A DNA stretch of 64,000 bases from Streptacidiphilus albus JL83 (GCF_000744705.1 NZ_JQML01000001.1:1984001-2048000); one strand, 5' to 3'. Positions 48,508-58,037 are shown, counted from the stretch's first letter. Translations and numbers: made by a program. Notes: generated from the sequence alone by a model not told the origin.

Positions 48508-49745
48508 CAGTGCTGCCCCGCCTCGTCGAGCAGGCCGAAGTACTCGGCGGCCGTGTGCATGTCCTTGTCGCCGCGTCCGGAGAGGTTGACCAGGATGGTC
48601 GCCTCCGGGCCGAGCTCGCGGCCGAGCTCCAGCGCCCCGGCGAGGGCGTGGGAGCTCTCGATGGCCGGGATGATCCCCTCGGTGCGGGACAGCAGCCGCA
48701 GCGCCTGCATGGCGGCGTCGTCGGTGCAGGGCCGGTACTCGGCCCGGCCGGTGTCCTTGAGGTAGGAGTGCTCGGGGCCGACGCCGGGGTAGTCGAGCCC
48801 GGCCGAGATCGAGTGGCTCTCGATGGTCTGGCCGTCCTCGTCCTGGAGGACGTAGGTGCGCGAGCCGTGCAGCACGCCCGGGTCGCCCTTGGTCAGGGTC
48901 GCGGCGTGGCGGGGGGTCTCCACGCCCTCGCCGGCAGCCTCGATGCCGACCAGCCGGACGCCGGCGTCCGGGATGAAGTCGTAGAAGATCCCCATGGCGT
49001 TGGAGCCGCCGCCGACGCAGGCGACGACCGCGTCCGGCAGCCGGCCGGTCCGGTCCAGCACCTGGGCGCGGGCCTCGATGCCGATCACCCGGTGGAAGTC
49101 GCGGACCATCATCGGGAACGGGTGCGGCCCGGCGACCGTGCCGAAGAGGTAGTGGGTGGAGTCGACGTTGGCGACCCAGTCGCGGAACGCCTCGTTGATG
49201 GCGTCCTTCAGGGTGCGGCTGCCGGAGGTCACCGGGACGACCTCGGCGCCGAGCATCCGCATCCGGGCGACGTTCAGCGCCTGCCGGACGGTGTCGACCT
49301 CGCCCATGTAGATGGTGCAGTCGAAGCCGAACAGCGCCGCGGCGGTGGCCGTGGCCACGCCGTGCTGGCCGGCGCCGGTCTCCGCGATCAGCCGGGTCTT
49401 GCCCATCCGCCGGGCCAGCAGGGCCTGGCCGAGGACGTTGTTGATCTTGTGCGAGCCGGTGTGGTTCAGGTCCTCGCGCTTCAGTAGGATCCGGGCGCCG
49501 CCGGCCTCCTCGGAGAAGCGGCGGACATCGGTCAGCGGGCTGGGGCGCCCGGTGTAGTCCTTCAGCAGGGCGGCGAGCTCCGCGCCGAAGGCCGGGTCGG
49601 CCTTGGCCTTCTCGTACTCGTCGGCGACCTGCTCGACGGCGGCGACCAGCGCCTCCGGAATGAAACGGCCGCCGTAGGCGCCGAAGTATCCGCGCGCGTC
49701 AGGAGTGCTCCCGAACACGGCCGGGGTGATGTCGTCGGACGACAT
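48507..49745 (-). CDS. trpB: Tryptophan synthase beta chain
   Basis: This 412-residue PLP enzyme joins indole and serine to form tryptophan. The PLP Lys is residue 100 in [14 protein letters not shown], preceded by [33 protein letters not shown] and [12 protein letters not shown] bind substrate and phosphate. ATG 49745 has GAGGGA upstream. An imperfect inverted repeat lies 75-95 nt before the start, between trpM and trpB, and might form a regulatory or processing hairpin. Confidence 0.97.
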   Translation of the reverse strand: MSSDDITPAVFGSTPDARGYFGAYGGRFIPEALVAAVEQVADEYEKAKADPAFGAELAALLKDYTGRPSPLTDVRRFSEEAGGARILLKREDLNHTGSHKINNVLGQALLARRMGKTRLIAETGAGQHGVATATAAALFGFDCTIYMGEVDTVRQALNVARMRMLGAEVVPVTSGSRTLKDAINEAFRDWVANVDSTHYLFGTVAGPHPFPMMVRDFHRVIGIEARAQVLDRTGRLPDAVVACVGGGSNAMGIFYDFIPDAGVRLVGIEAAGEGVETPRHAATLTKGDPGVLHGSRTYVLQDEDGQTIESHSISAGLDYPGVGPEHSYLKDTGRAEYRPCTDDAAMQALRLLSRTEGIIPAIESSHALAGALELGRELGPEATILVNLSGRGDKDMHTAAEYFGLLDEAGQH

Positions 49746-49818
49746 GTGATGGTCCCTCAGGTAATGGGTTCCGATGGGGTGGTGGGTCCGCGCGGCAGCG
49801 ACCGGCGTCCGGAATCCC

Positions 49819-49840
49819 CACGCAGTGGTTCCACCGCGTG
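49819..49840. repeat. Inverted repeat between trpM and trpB
   Basis: CACGCAGTGG-TT-CCACCGCGTG: 10-nt arms with one mismatch and a 2-nt centre. Could be an operator, an internal attenuator or an RNA processing site in the trp transcript. Confidence 0.5.
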
Positions 49841-49859
49841 TGGGTTCCCGGAGACTGGG

Positions 49860-50117
49860 TCAGCTGCCGTCGGCGCCACGCCATCGACGTCCCGGCACCT
49901 GACCGGGCTCGGCACCGATCACGTACCGTACCCGGCGGCCCAGCACTCGGCGTGCGGGCGCGCGGCAGCCGCGTTGGAGGACGTAGCCGATGCGTACCGG
50001 AGGGTGCGGGGTGGGCGCGAGGTACGAGTGCCCACCCCGCGCCCGGAGGGGAGCAGCGGCTGCGTCCGACCGTCGGAACAGCTTGCAACCGGGCTGGAGG
50101 CGGGCGGAGAGGGCCAT
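49860..50117 (-). CDS. trpM: TrpM-like small protein
   Basis: An 85-residue basic protein encoded between trpC and trpB, starting 10 nt after the trpC stop. Streptomycetes carry a small gene trpM at exactly this place, and the C-terminal RGCRAPARRV and RVRYVIGAEPGQV resemble what I remember of it. There is a Cys and Arg/Pro-rich composition and no membrane segment. Its role in tryptophan metabolism and development is not settled. The ATG has no clear Shine-Dalgarno and may depend on coupling to trpC. Confidence 0.65.
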   Translation of the reverse strand: MALSARLQPGCKLFRRSDAAAAPLRARGGHSYLAPTPHPPVRIGYVLQRGCRAPARRVLGRRVRYVIGAEPGQVPGRRWRGADGS

Positions 50118-50127
50118 CGGGGCGGGG

Positions 50128-50937
50128 TCAGCCCCGTCCGTGCCGGATCGCGGGGTGCGCGCCGGCGGCGACCAGGTCGGCAACGGCGGCCCGCGGGTCG
50201 CGGCCGGTCACCAGCGACTCGCCGACCAGCACGGCGTCCGCGCCCTCGTTGGCGTAGGCGATCAGGTCGTGCGGCCCGCGCACGCCGGACTCGGCGACCT
50301 TGACGATGTGGTCCGGGATCGACGGCGCGACATTGGCGAAGGTGTCCCGGTCGACCTTGAGGTCCTTCAGGTTCCGCGCGTTGACGCCGATGATCCGGGC
50401 GCCGGCGTCGACCGCCCGCGCCACCTCCTCCTCGTCGTGCACCTCGACCAGCGGGGTCAGCCCGATCGACTGGGCCCGCTCGATCAGCGACTCCAGCGCG
50501 GGCTGCTCCAGCGCGGCGACGATCAGCAGCGCGAGGTCCGCGCCGGCCGCGCGGGCCTCCCACAGCTGGTAGGCGGTGACGATGAAGTCCTTGCGCAGCA
50601 CCGGCGTGTCGACGGCGGCGCGGACCGCGCGCAGGTCGTCGAGGGAGCCGCCGAAGCGGCGCTGCTCGGTGAGCACGGAGATCGCGGCGGCGCCGCCCGC
50701 GGCGTAGTCCGCCGCCAGCGCGGCGGGGTCGGCGATCGCGGCCAGCGCGCCCTTGGACGGGCTGGAGCGCTTCACCTCGCAGATCACCCGGACGCCGTCG
50801 CCGCGCAGCGCCGCGACTCCGTCCTTGGCCAGCGGGGCCTTGGCCGCCTGCTGCTTGAGCTCGTCCAGCGACACCCGGCTCTGGCGCTCCGCCAGGTCCT
50901 CCAGGACCCCGGCGATGATCTCGTCGAGCACGCTCAC
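50128..50937 (-). CDS. trpC: Indole-3-glycerol phosphate synthase
   Basis: This 269-residue TIM-barrel enzyme closes CdRP to indole-3-glycerol phosphate. Family residues: [15 protein letters not shown] with the catalytic Lys, [57 protein letters not shown] and [12 protein letters not shown] 50937 is chosen because AAGGGGG lies 7 nt upstream and the N-terminus [10 protein letters not shown] is canonical. It is not fused to trpF. It follows the DUF2752 gene by 229 nt and precedes trpM. Confidence 0.96.
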   Translation of the reverse strand: MSVLDEIIAGVLEDLAERQSRVSLDELKQQAAKAPLAKDGVAALRGDGVRVICEVKRSSPSKGALAAIADPAALAADYAAGGAAAISVLTEQRRFGGSLDDLRAVRAAVDTPVLRKDFIVTAYQLWEARAAGADLALLIVAALEQPALESLIERAQSIGLTPLVEVHDEEEVARAVDAGARIIGVNARNLKDLKVDRDTFANVAPSIPDHIVKVAESGVRGPHDLIAYANEGADAVLVGESLVTGRDPRAAVADLVAAGAHPAIRHGRG

Positions 50938-51107
50938 GGGGCGCCCCCTTCTCGGGTGTACGGAGCGGCCGTCCGTTGACGGCCCGCAGTCGATGCTATC
51001 CGCCGTGCGGACCACCGCCCGCATCGAGCATCGCGGAGTCTCGCCAACCGGACAGCGGCGGGGCCCGCCCACTGGCCGCTCGGAGGTCACCCAGAAGCCA
51101 CTCCCGG

Positions 51108-51171
51108 GCCGCTCAGGAGCCGCTCAGGACCCACTCGGCAGCCGCTCAGGGGTGCCCGGAGGCCGCTCAGG
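51108..51171 (+). repeat. Four GCCGCTCAGG decamers
   Basis: Copies at 51108, 51119, 51141 and 51162; the last contains the DUF2752 stop codon. On the minus strand they read CCTGAGCGGC, each with an in-frame TGA possibility. Function unknown. Confidence 0.7.
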
Positions 51172-51646
51172 GGGCCAGGAAGGCGCCGAACGGCAGGTTC
51201 CGCAGGACGCTGAAGGCGAGCACCGCGATGATCAGCGCGGCCACCGCCGTCGGCCCCGGCGACCGGGGCACGGTGCGCAGTCCGCGCGCCGAGCGGTGGG
51301 CCCAGCGGGCCCAGTACAGCACCGCCGCGGTGCAGCCGACGACGACCAGGGCGTTGTCGTGCAGCGCGGTCGGCAGGTCGCCCCGGGTCAGGGCGTGGAC
51401 GCAGCGGAGGCCGCCGCAGCCGGGGCACCACCACCCGGTGAGCCGCAGGAACGGGCAGACCGGGTAGTGGCCGGGGTGGTTGGGATCGACCACCCCGACA
51501 TAGGCCGTGGCCGAGGCCACCGCCGTGAAGGCCGCCGCGGGCCCGACCAGGGCCCGCCGCGCGGTCGTCGGCGCCGTCGTCAACGCGACGTCAGATACCG
51601 GTGCCGACCGGGGACTTCTTGCTGGGGGTGTAGTGGGCCTTGTCAC
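51167..51646 (-). CDS. DUF2752 membrane protein
   Basis: A membrane protein of about 159 residues with three hydrophobic segments and the DUF2752 signature CPFLRLTGWWCPGCGGLR (about residues 64-81), holding four Cys. Function is unknown; it commonly sits in the actinobacterial trp cluster. The start is uncertain: GTG 51646 overlaps the upstream gene by 56 nt and has only AAGAAG before it; a TTG at 51583 would remove the overlap. A ribosome terminating on the upstream gene could reinitiate here. Confidence 0.8.
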   Translation of the reverse strand: MTRPTTPPARSPRSAPVSDVALTTAPTTARRALVGPAAAFTAVASATAYVGVVDPNHPGHYPVCPFLRLTGWWCPGCGGLRCVHALTRGDLPTALHDNALVVVGCTAAVLYWARWAHRSARGLRTVPRSPGPTAVAALIIAVLAFSVLRNLPFGAFLAP

Positions 51647-51842
51647 CGGGCTTCTTGCCGAAGCCGGCGGCGGACATCAGCTTGCCGACGACGGCGCCGA
51701 GGGCGGCGATGACCAGGCCGACAGCGACCAGCACGGGGCTGGGTCCCCAAACCATGGCCACAGCGGCCAGGATGAAGCCGATGAACGAGACCCCGACACC
51801 GGTCCAGGCTGCGGTGGTGTGTCCGTGGGCACTACCCGACAT
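51591..51842 (-). CDS. HGxxPAAW-family small membrane protein
   Basis: This 83-residue protein has the motif HGHTTAAW near its start (PAAW in most family members, TAAW here), followed by two TM segments (VGVSFIGFILAAVAMVW and VLVAVGLVIAALGAVVGKLM) and a Lys-rich tail. The family is restricted to actinobacteria and lies in trp clusters, with unknown function. AAGGAG is well placed before the ATG. It is preceded by the Trp-associated membrane protein and overlaps the DUF2752 gene. Confidence 0.85.
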   Translation of the reverse strand: MSGSAHGHTTAAWTGVGVSFIGFILAAVAMVWGPSPVLVAVGLVIAALGAVVGKLMSAAGFGKKPGDKAHYTPSKKSPVGTGI

Positions 51843-51950
51843 TACTGCTCCTTGGTTCTCTGGATGGCTCTCGAAGTCATTGTTCCGTACGCCGGTCCGT
51901 GCCGCCGTCCGGGGTCGCCGCTGGGGCTTCCGGGGGTCGGCCGGCCGGGG

Positions 51951-52712
51951 TCAGGCGGTCGGGTCCTCGCCCCGGTCCAGCGCCTTCCACAGGTCGTTCG
52001 GCGACGACGGCTCGGTTCCGGCGGTCCGCTTCGCCGCTGCTCCCGGCGCGACGACCCTACGGCCGGTGGGGGCCTCGTAGCGCGAGGACATGCCGGGCCA
52101 GTCACGCCCACGGGTGATCACCAGCACTCCGGCGAGCAGCAGCAGCACCCCGCCGAGGGCGGCCAGCCACGGCCACGCGGCGTGCGAGACCTGGCCGACC
52201 GTGGCCTGGGAGAGGCCGACGGCGGCGGCGGCCCGGTGGTCCAGGGCGGCGCTGCCGGTGGCCGCGCCGATGCTGACGGCGGCCGCGCCGGCACCGGCCA
52301 GCGCGAGCAGCGCGCCGACCAGGCGGCGGCCGAACCCGCGCACGGCGAAGACCGCGACCGCGGCGGCCAGCCCGACCAGGGCCAGCGCACTGGGCACGCC
52401 GGTGGTCTGCGAGCCGCTGGCGCTGATGTGGAGGGTGCTGTCCTGGAAGGCCACACTGCCCCGGGCCCAGGTCTGCCCGACCGAGAGCAGCACGACGGCC
52501 GCGCCGACCACGGCGAACAGCAGCATCAGGCCGAGGCTGCGCCGGTCCGGGCTCGGCTGCGCGGGCGCAGCGGCGTCGGCGGCGGGCTCGCTGGGGGCGT
52601 CGCCGGGGGCGTCGGCGGCGGGCTCGGCGGCAGCGGGAGCGTCGGCGGCGGCAGCAGCCTCGGCGGTTTCGGCGGCGGGGTCTTCGGTGCGGGGCGGGGG
52701 CAGAGCGGTCAC
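51951..52712 (-). CDS. Trp biosynthesis-associated membrane protein
   Basis: This 253-residue protein matches the actinobacterial family found next to trpE (TIGR02234). An acidic Ala/Pro-rich cytoplasmic N-terminus (about 1-55) precedes four TM segments, with SVGQTWARG after TM1, and the polar tail includes [13 protein letters not shown] and [14 protein letters not shown]. The function is unknown; a role in tryptophan or precursor transport is only a guess. The GTG start overlaps the trpE stop (GTGA), so expression is coupled to trpE. Confidence 0.87.
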   Translation of the reverse strand: MTALPPPRTEDPAAETAEAAAAADAPAAAEPAADAPGDAPSEPAADAAAPAQPSPDRRSLGLMLLFAVVGAAVVLLSVGQTWARGSVAFQDSTLHISASGSQTTGVPSALALVGLAAAVAVFAVRGFGRRLVGALLALAGAGAAAVSIGAATGSAALDHRAAAAVGLSQATVGQVSHAAWPWLAALGGVLLLLAGVLVITRGRDWPGMSSRYEAPTGRRVVAPGAAAKRTAGTEPSSPNDLWKALDRGEDPTA

Positions 52713-54271
52713 CGCTCCAGTCTGCCCTGTCCTCCCGCCGCCACCGGACGCAGGGTGCTCGCCGTGGCGACGGCGCGCAGCACGGCCGCCGCCTTGTTCC
52801 GGCACTCGGCGTCCTCGTTCTCCGGGACGGAGTCGGCGACGACCCCGGCCCCGGCCTGGACGTAGGCGCGGCCGTCGCGGATCAGCGCGGTGCGGATGGC
52901 GATGGCGGTGTCGGAGTCGCCGGCGAAGTCGAGGTAGCCGACGCAGCCGCCGTAGAGGCCGCGGCGGGTGGGCTCCAGCTCCTCGATGATCTGCATGGCC
53001 CGGGGCTTGGGCGCGCCGGAGAGCGTCCCGGCCGGGAAACAGGCGGTGAGCACGTCGAAGGCGGTGCGGTCGTCGGCGACCCGTCCGGTGACGGTGGAGA
53101 CGATGTGCATGACGTGGCTGTAGCGCTCGACCGTCATGAACTCGACCACCTCGACGCTGCCGGGCGCGCAGACCCGGCCGAGGTCGTTGCGGCCGAGGTC
53201 GACCAGCATCAGGTGCTCGGCCCGCTCCTTGGGGTCGGCCAGCAGGTCGGCCGCGAGGTCGGCGTCCTGCTCGGGGGTGGCCCCGCGGTGCCGGGTGCCG
53301 GCGATCGGATGGACCATGGCCCGGCCGTCCTCGACCTTGACCAGGGCCTCCGGGCTGGAGCCGACGATGTCGAAGGCCGCGAAGTCGGCGGTGCCCGCGA
53401 ACCGCAGCAGGTACATGTACGGGCTGGGGTTGGTGGCGCGCAGCACCCGGTAGACGTCCAGCGCGCTGGCCGGGCAGGGCACCTCGAACCGCTGCGAGGG
53501 CACCACCTGGAACGCCTCGCCGGCCCGGATCCGCTCCTTGACCGTCTCGACGGCGGCCCGGTAGGGCGCACCGCCGAAGGGCGAGACGGCGTCGACGGCG
53601 GCGACCGGAGTGATTGCGGCGGCGCCGGTGTCGACCGGGCGGGCGAGGTCGGCGGTCATCGCGTCGAGCCGGGCGACGGCGTCCGCGTGCGCGGCGTCCA
53701 GGCCGGTCGGGCGGTCGTCGTGGTTGACCGCGTTGGCGATCAGCAGCACCGAGCCGTCGTTGTGGTCGAGCACGGCGAGGTCGGTGGCGAGCAGCATGGT
53801 GAGCTCGGGCAGCCCGAGGTCGTCGGGCGCCAGCACCGGCAGCTTCTCCAGCCGACGGACGACGTCGTAGCCGAGGTAGCCGACCATGCCGCCGGTGAAC
53901 GGCGGGAGCTCGGCGTCGTGGTGCAGGTCGCGCGGGGTGTGGAGGGCCTCGACGGTGGCCCGGAGCACGTCCAGCGGGTCCCCGGTGGTGGGCACCCCGA
54001 CGGGGGGCGAGCCGAGCCAGCGCGCGCCGCCCTCGGCGTCGACGGTGAGCGCGGCGGCGCTGTGCACCCCGATGAAGGAGTAGCGCGACCAGCGCCCCTG
54101 CTCGGCGGACTCCAGCAGGAAGGTGTTGGGCCGCTCGGCGGCGAGCTTGCGGTAGAGCCCGACGGCGGTGTCGCCGTCGGCCAGCAGCCGCCGGGTGACC
54201 GGGATGACCCGGCGGTCCACGGCGAGCTTGCGGAAGGTCTCAAGGTCGGGGGTGACAGTGCCGGTGGTCAT
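52709..54271 (-). CDS. trpE: Anthranilate synthase component I
   Basis: This 520-residue enzyme makes anthranilate from chorismate with a glutamine amidotransferase partner (trpG, not in the window). It shows the feedback-inhibition segment [15 protein letters not shown] near residue 50, GMVGYLGYD and the chorismate-binding [56 protein letters not shown] and [16 protein letters not shown] 54271 is used. TACGCT ends 8 nt upstream, so the mRNA may be leaderless; no Trp-rich leader peptide was seen. It heads the leftward trp cluster. Confidence 0.96.
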   Translation of the reverse strand: MTTGTVTPDLETFRKLAVDRRVIPVTRRLLADGDTAVGLYRKLAAERPNTFLLESAEQGRWSRYSFIGVHSAAALTVDAEGGARWLGSPPVGVPTTGDPLDVLRATVEALHTPRDLHHDAELPPFTGGMVGYLGYDVVRRLEKLPVLAPDDLGLPELTMLLATDLAVLDHNDGSVLLIANAVNHDDRPTGLDAAHADAVARLDAMTADLARPVDTGAAAITPVAAVDAVSPFGGAPYRAAVETVKERIRAGEAFQVVPSQRFEVPCPASALDVYRVLRATNPSPYMYLLRFAGTADFAAFDIVGSSPEALVKVEDGRAMVHPIAGTRHRGATPEQDADLAADLLADPKERAEHLMLVDLGRNDLGRVCAPGSVEVVEFMTVERYSHVMHIVSTVTGRVADDRTAFDVLTACFPAGTLSGAPKPRAMQIIEELEPTRRGLYGGCVGYLDFAGDSDTAIAIRTALIRDGRAYVQAGAGVVADSVPENEDAECRNKAAAVLRAVATASTLRPVAAGGQGRLER

Positions 54272-54390
54272 GGACGCGCAGCGTAGCCGAACTGCACGGC
54301 CCGGGGCGTGGTCCCGGACGCGGTCGCGCTCGACACGGTGCTGCAAGTCCCAAGCTTTCCGGGGGCGGTTGGCCTAGGATCGGCCGGGAT

Positions 54391-55140
54391 ATGGACGACT
54401 ATCGATTCGCCGGTCGCGACGGCGTGGAACTCGCGTGTCGCGAGACCGGGTCCGGCCGGCCGCTGATCCTGCTGCACGGTTTCATGGGCGCGGGTTCGCA
54501 GATCCTGGACGGCTGGGCCGCCGGATTCGTCGAACAGGGGCGCCGCGTCGTTATCCCGGACTTCCGTGGCCACGGGGAGAGCTCGAAGCCGCACGATCCC
54601 GCCGCCTATCCGTCGGACGTACTGGCCGATGACGGGCTCGCCCTCGTCGACCATCTCGGTCTCGGCGAGGGCGAATACGACCTGGGCGGCTACTCACTCG
54701 GCGCCCGGACCGTGCTGCGCATGCTGGTACGGGGTGCCAGACCGGGCCGCGCGATCGTGGCCGGGCAGGGACTGGCGAAGGTGACCGGTCCCCAGGGCGA
54801 GGCGAGCCAGCGGGTGCTCACCGCGCTCGTCGACGGCGTCGCGATCGAGCCCGGCTCGCGCGACGCCCTGATCGCGCAGTGGATCTCCAAGCTCGGCGCC
54901 GACCGCCAGGCCCTGCTGCACGTGCTGGACTCGCTCGTCCCGACTCCCGAGGACGCCCTGCGTCGGATCACCACCCCGACGCTCGTCGCGATCGGCGACC
55001 GGGACGAGCGCTCCGACGCCGACGAGCTGGCCGCGCTCCTGGGCGACGCCCGGTTCGTGCGCGTGCCGGGAGGCCATGAAACCGCGTTCGCCGCGCCCGA
55101 GTTGGCCGCGGCCATGGCCACGTTCCTCGCCGAACGCTGA
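54391..55140 (+). CDS. Alpha/beta hydrolase
   Basis: A 249-residue alpha/beta-hydrolase: oxyanion region LILLHGFMGAGS (about 25-36), nucleophile elbow GYSLGAR (Ser about 100), acid in VAIGDRDERSDA (Asp about 198) and catalytic His in PGGHETAF (about 228). The substrate is unknown. TAGGAT lies 10 nt before the ATG and there is no Shine-Dalgarno, so the transcript is probably leaderless or nearly so. It is divergent from trpE with a 119-nt gap and is the first gene of the block between trpE and hisI. Confidence 0.88.
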   Translation: MDDYRFAGRDGVELACRETGSGRPLILLHGFMGAGSQILDGWAAGFVEQGRRVVIPDFRGHGESSKPHDPAAYPSDVLADDGLALVDHLGLGEGEYDLGGYSLGARTVLRMLVRGARPGRAIVAGQGLAKVTGPQGEASQRVLTALVDGVAIEPGSRDALIAQWISKLGADRQALLHVLDSLVPTPEDALRRITTPTLVAIGDRDERSDADELAALLGDARFVRVPGGHETAFAAPELAAAMATFLAER

Positions 55141-55360
55141 CGCCGACGGACCGAGGGCGGCCCGGACGGGGATCACCCCCTGGCGCACCCCGGGCCCCGG
55201 TCGGGTGCGCAGTGACCAGGACTTCGTGGAACGTTGGTGTGCGGAGGCCGCAGCGCGGGCCACACCGGGCAGCCCTCTGCTCGGGTAACGCCGTTGCGGC
55301 AACATCGACCAGGTCGCCGAGGACACGGGGCACGCGAACGCTTTCGGGCTCCGACGACCT

Positions 55361-55446
55361 CCGGGGCTGGGACGAGCGGACACCGCAACACGCTTGGAAA
55401 GCGTCTTGCGGGCAACCCCTCACGAGTTCGAATCTCGTCTCCTCCG
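55361..55446 (+). tRNA. tRNA-Ser (GGA)-like sequence, probably a pseudo-tRNA
   Basis: The 3' part is tRNA-like: anticodon region CACGC-TTGGAAA-GCGTC (anticodon GGA at 55396-55398, one mismatch at the stem end), a class II variable arm, T arm ACGAG-TTCGAAT-CTCGT and acceptor 3' strand CTCCTCC plus G. The 5' part does not supply the GGAGGAG needed to pair with the acceptor, and the D arm is poor. The total length fits a serine tRNA. A strong terminator follows. Either a decayed gene or a 3' fragment left by integration at a tRNA-Ser. Confidence 0.5.
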
Positions 55447-55465
55447 CACCCGCCCAGCAGGGCAG

Positions 55466-55502
55466 ATGCAGGGCCCGACCGCACTGCGGTCGGGCCCTGC
55501 AT
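55466..55502 (+). terminator. Strong terminator after the tRNA-Ser-like sequence
   Basis: Perfect 17-bp stem with a 3-nt loop (arms 55466-55482 and 55486-55502), followed by CGTTCTCT. It shows that the tRNA-like sequence was, or is, a transcription unit. Confidence 0.85.
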
Positions 55503-55856
55503 CGTTCTCTCGGGTCGCTGTTCGACAGCGGCCTGCTTCAGTTGTGTACGGCTACCCGGGGCGCTGTTGCGGTCAGGAGCTCGGCGTGTCGACAGGGACG
55601 GCGCAATCCTGGATTCGGCCGTCCCATGTGCCGAGGAGAATACGGACCAGGTCGAGATCACCAGGCCTCACCTGGTCCGACAACCGGCGGTTGTGGAAGT
55701 GGCGGATCGGCTGTTGGCCGGTTGCGGTGGCTCCGGGGTCTAGTGGTGCACGCACCCGCAGCACCACCGGCCTCGGTCCGGGGAACGGCAGTCGGCGCGA
55801 GCCGCTCCGACGAGGTGCTGGGCCCCGCCGTCCATGGAGTTGGAGCACCTACGACC
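55503..55856 (+). other. Gap between the tRNA-Ser remnant and hydrolase 2
   Basis: 354 nt in which frames are open but none looks like a conserved protein. Codon bias is weak here compared with the flanks. I recognise no promoter, repeat or RNA. Confidence 0.4.
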
Positions 55857-56951
55857 GTGACCGCGTTCTTCGACATACCCGACCTGCTGCCCGCCTTCAT
55901 CGCCGGCAACTTCTCCCGAGTGGTCGGTGCCGGAGCGGACCCTTTCGAGTACGACCGGGTGACCGCCGCTCTCAAGTCACTGTACGACTGGACCGCCGCC
56001 CTGGAGCACACCGGGCGTGTCCATCTCGCCGCCGGAGAGCTTGCCGAGGCGGCCGGCCACAGCGTGTCGGCGGCAGCCTCCTACCGGACTGCTGCGGCCT
56101 GGATGCACTGCGCGACGGTGCTTCCGCACCCCGATCGGGCGGCGCTTGCCCGCGCCGAGAGCGGCGCCGACCGGGCAATGCGCCGCTCGCTCGCGCTACT
56201 GGAACCGAACGCGGTAAGGATCGAGGGTCCGGGATTCGTCGGCTGGCTCCGCAGCCCTGCCGGTGTCGCGCGGCCGCCGATCGTAGTGATCGTCCCCGGC
56301 CTGGACTCGAGCAAGGAGGAGTTCCACGACGTGGCCGACGCCCTGCTCGGCCGGGGCCTGGCCGTCGCCGTCGCCGTCGTCGACGGTCCGGGACAGGGAC
56401 TGCTCGCGGCGAGTTCCGCCCCCGATCCGGACTACGACCGAGTCGTGGGCGCAGTCCTGGACAGGCTTGCCACCCGTCCCGAGTCGGAGCCCGAGCTGGA
56501 CCACGACCGGGTCGGCGTGATCGGGTTGAGCATGGGCGGCTTCTACGCCGCCGTGGCCGCCGCGCGCGACCCACGGGTGCGTGCGACGGCCACGGTGAGT
56601 GGACCCACCGTGCTGGACTGGGAGCAGTTGCCCCTGTTCGTCACCGAGACCCTCACCCAACGATGCGGATCGGCAGACGCAGCAACGGAGTTCGCGCTCT
56701 GCTTGGACCTGACGCCGATCATGCGCACGATTCCAGGACCACTGCTGGTGATCGACGGGGGCAGGGACCTGATCCCGGGGGTGACCAACGGCGCGCCCTT
56801 GGCCGAAGCCGCCCCGCAGGGTGAGTACCTGCTCGTCCCGCATGGCGACCATCTGTTGGGCAATGCCAGAGCGGAGTGGCTGCCGGCCACGGCCGACTGG
56901 CTCGCCGCTCGCCTGCAGGAAACGACCCGATTCACGGGCGGCGGTCCCTGA
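55857..56951 (+). CDS. FrsA-like alpha/beta hydrolase with N-terminal helical domain
   Basis: A 364-residue hydrolase. About 110 N-terminal residues form a helical cap (AALKSLYDWTAALEHTGRVH ...), followed by the hydrolase core: PPIVVIVPGLDSSKEEFHD (oxyanion region), the nucleophile elbow GLSMGGFYAA (Ser about 224), acid VIDGGRDLIPG and catalytic His in VPHGDHLLG. This is the layout of FrsA/DUF1100 and 2,6-dihydroxypseudooxynicotine hydrolase-type enzymes; the substrate is unknown. GTG 55857 has GGAG about 12 nt upstream. Third-position GC bias is weaker than in neighbouring core genes, hinting at acquisition. Confidence 0.8.
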   Translation: MTAFFDIPDLLPAFIAGNFSRVVGAGADPFEYDRVTAALKSLYDWTAALEHTGRVHLAAGELAEAAGHSVSAAASYRTAAAWMHCATVLPHPDRAALARAESGADRAMRRSLALLEPNAVRIEGPGFVGWLRSPAGVARPPIVVIVPGLDSSKEEFHDVADALLGRGLAVAVAVVDGPGQGLLAASSAPDPDYDRVVGAVLDRLATRPESEPELDHDRVGVIGLSMGGFYAAVAAARDPRVRATATVSGPTVLDWEQLPLFVTETLTQRCGSADAATEFALCLDLTPIMRTIPGPLLVIDGGRDLIPGVTNGAPLAEAAPQGEYLLVPHGDHLLGNARAEWLPATADWLAARLQETTRFTGGGP

Positions 56952-57130
56952 CCGATGATCAGCCCGGTCGCGTGCCTGGTCGGGGTGTGGCTGGCCATAC
57001 CCATGGTGGATGGCGGGCCGCAGTGACCGGGTGAGCGTGCTGCGCGAGGGTGATCGGCATGACTACGGCACCGGTTTGACCCCGTAGTTCGGGTGCCGTC
57101 CGCTTGCTCGATCGAGTCGAAGGAATCTCC

Positions 57131-58003
57131 ATGTCCACGCACGCATCACCGCCGCCGGCCGCAGCTGTCTCCGGGCGGGTGCTCGCCCTGCTCACCGCCC
57201 TTGCTGTGACGCTCGGCGCCGCTTTCGTCCTCGCGCCGGGCAGGCTGGCGGCGGGGCCCTCCGACGGGGGCTTCGGTGAGCGGCGCAACCTCATCGCGAC
57301 GCTCCGTCAGGGATTCGTCGAGTACTGGAAGTCGGGCGACCGGAGCTTCTCGCCCGAGCTGGAGCGGGTGGTCGACTACTGGTACCGCTACCACGTGGTC
57401 AAGGCGGTGTGCGCGGCGCTGCTGCTGGTTGTGCTCGTGGTGCTGGGCGTGCTGCTCTGGAAGGCGTTCCTGCGGGGCACGACAGCCCTGAGGACCGGAG
57501 CGCTCGCCTCGGCCGGGGTCGTGGTCACGGTGCTCGCGCTCGGCTCACTGGCGGCGTTGATGGCCAATGTGCAGGGGGCGACAGCGCCGTTCTCCTCGGT
57601 GGTCTCGATGCTGCCGCTCGGCGCGCCGGACGGACAACTCGCCGGTGTGGTCGGCCAGGTCCGGCAGGATCTGGCCCACTACTCCGGCGCGGACGGGCAG
57701 CACACGCCCGCCGTCGAGGTGATGGTCAACGACTTCGGGCGGTACCACGCCGTGTTGGCCGTGGCTGCCTCGATCGTGGCGGTCGTGCTGATCGGCCTGA
57801 GCGTGCTGGCGTGGAAGCGGTTTGCCGGGGCACGGGCTCGGGGGGCTGGGCGGCAGGAGCGCCGGGTGCGCCGGCTGTTGGGGGCGCTCGGGGTTGTCTC
57901 GGTGCTGTTGTCGTGCGCCACGATCATCATTGTGGTGGCGAACGTCGGCACCGCGGCGGACCCGGCGCCGGCGCTGCTGGGGTTCTTCGAGGGCGGTTGG
58001 TGA
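57131..58003 (+). CDS. Multi-pass membrane protein of unknown function
   Basis: I do not recognise the family. The 290-residue product has about five hydrophobic segments (roughly residues 15-37, 91-112, 124-146, 205-225 and 253-274), a periplasmic-side loop with ELERVVDYWYRYHVVKA, and another with QVRQDLAHYSGADGQH. No enzymatic motif is visible. ATG 57131 has AAGGA 7 nt upstream. The stop codon lies inside one arm of a strong hairpin shared with the convergent response regulator gene. Confidence 0.75.
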   Translation: MSTHASPPPAAAVSGRVLALLTALAVTLGAAFVLAPGRLAAGPSDGGFGERRNLIATLRQGFVEYWKSGDRSFSPELERVVDYWYRYHVVKAVCAALLLVVLVVLGVLLWKAFLRGTTALRTGALASAGVVVTVLALGSLAALMANVQGATAPFSSVVSMLPLGAPDGQLAGVVGQVRQDLAHYSGADGQHTPAVEVMVNDFGRYHAVLAVAASIVAVVLIGLSVLAWKRFAGARARGAGRQERRVRRLLGALGVVSVLLSCATIIIVVANVGTAADPAPALLGFFEGGW

Positions 58004-58035
58004 GGCGCCCCAGGTCCTCAGGCCTCACCAACCGC
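57993..58035. terminator. Bidirectional hairpin over the membrane protein stop codon
   Basis: Perfect 14-bp arms (57993-58006 and 58022-58035) with a 15-nt loop. The left arm contains the TGA stop; the right arm ends 3 nt before the response regulator stop on the other strand. Confidence 0.8.
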
Positions 58036-58037
58036 GC

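Noticed and set aside
55200-55330. Possible 5' half of the split tRNA-Ser around GCGGAGG at about 55240
   Set aside because: It contains GGAGG but the following sequence forms no D arm, and a split tRNA would be without precedent in this group.
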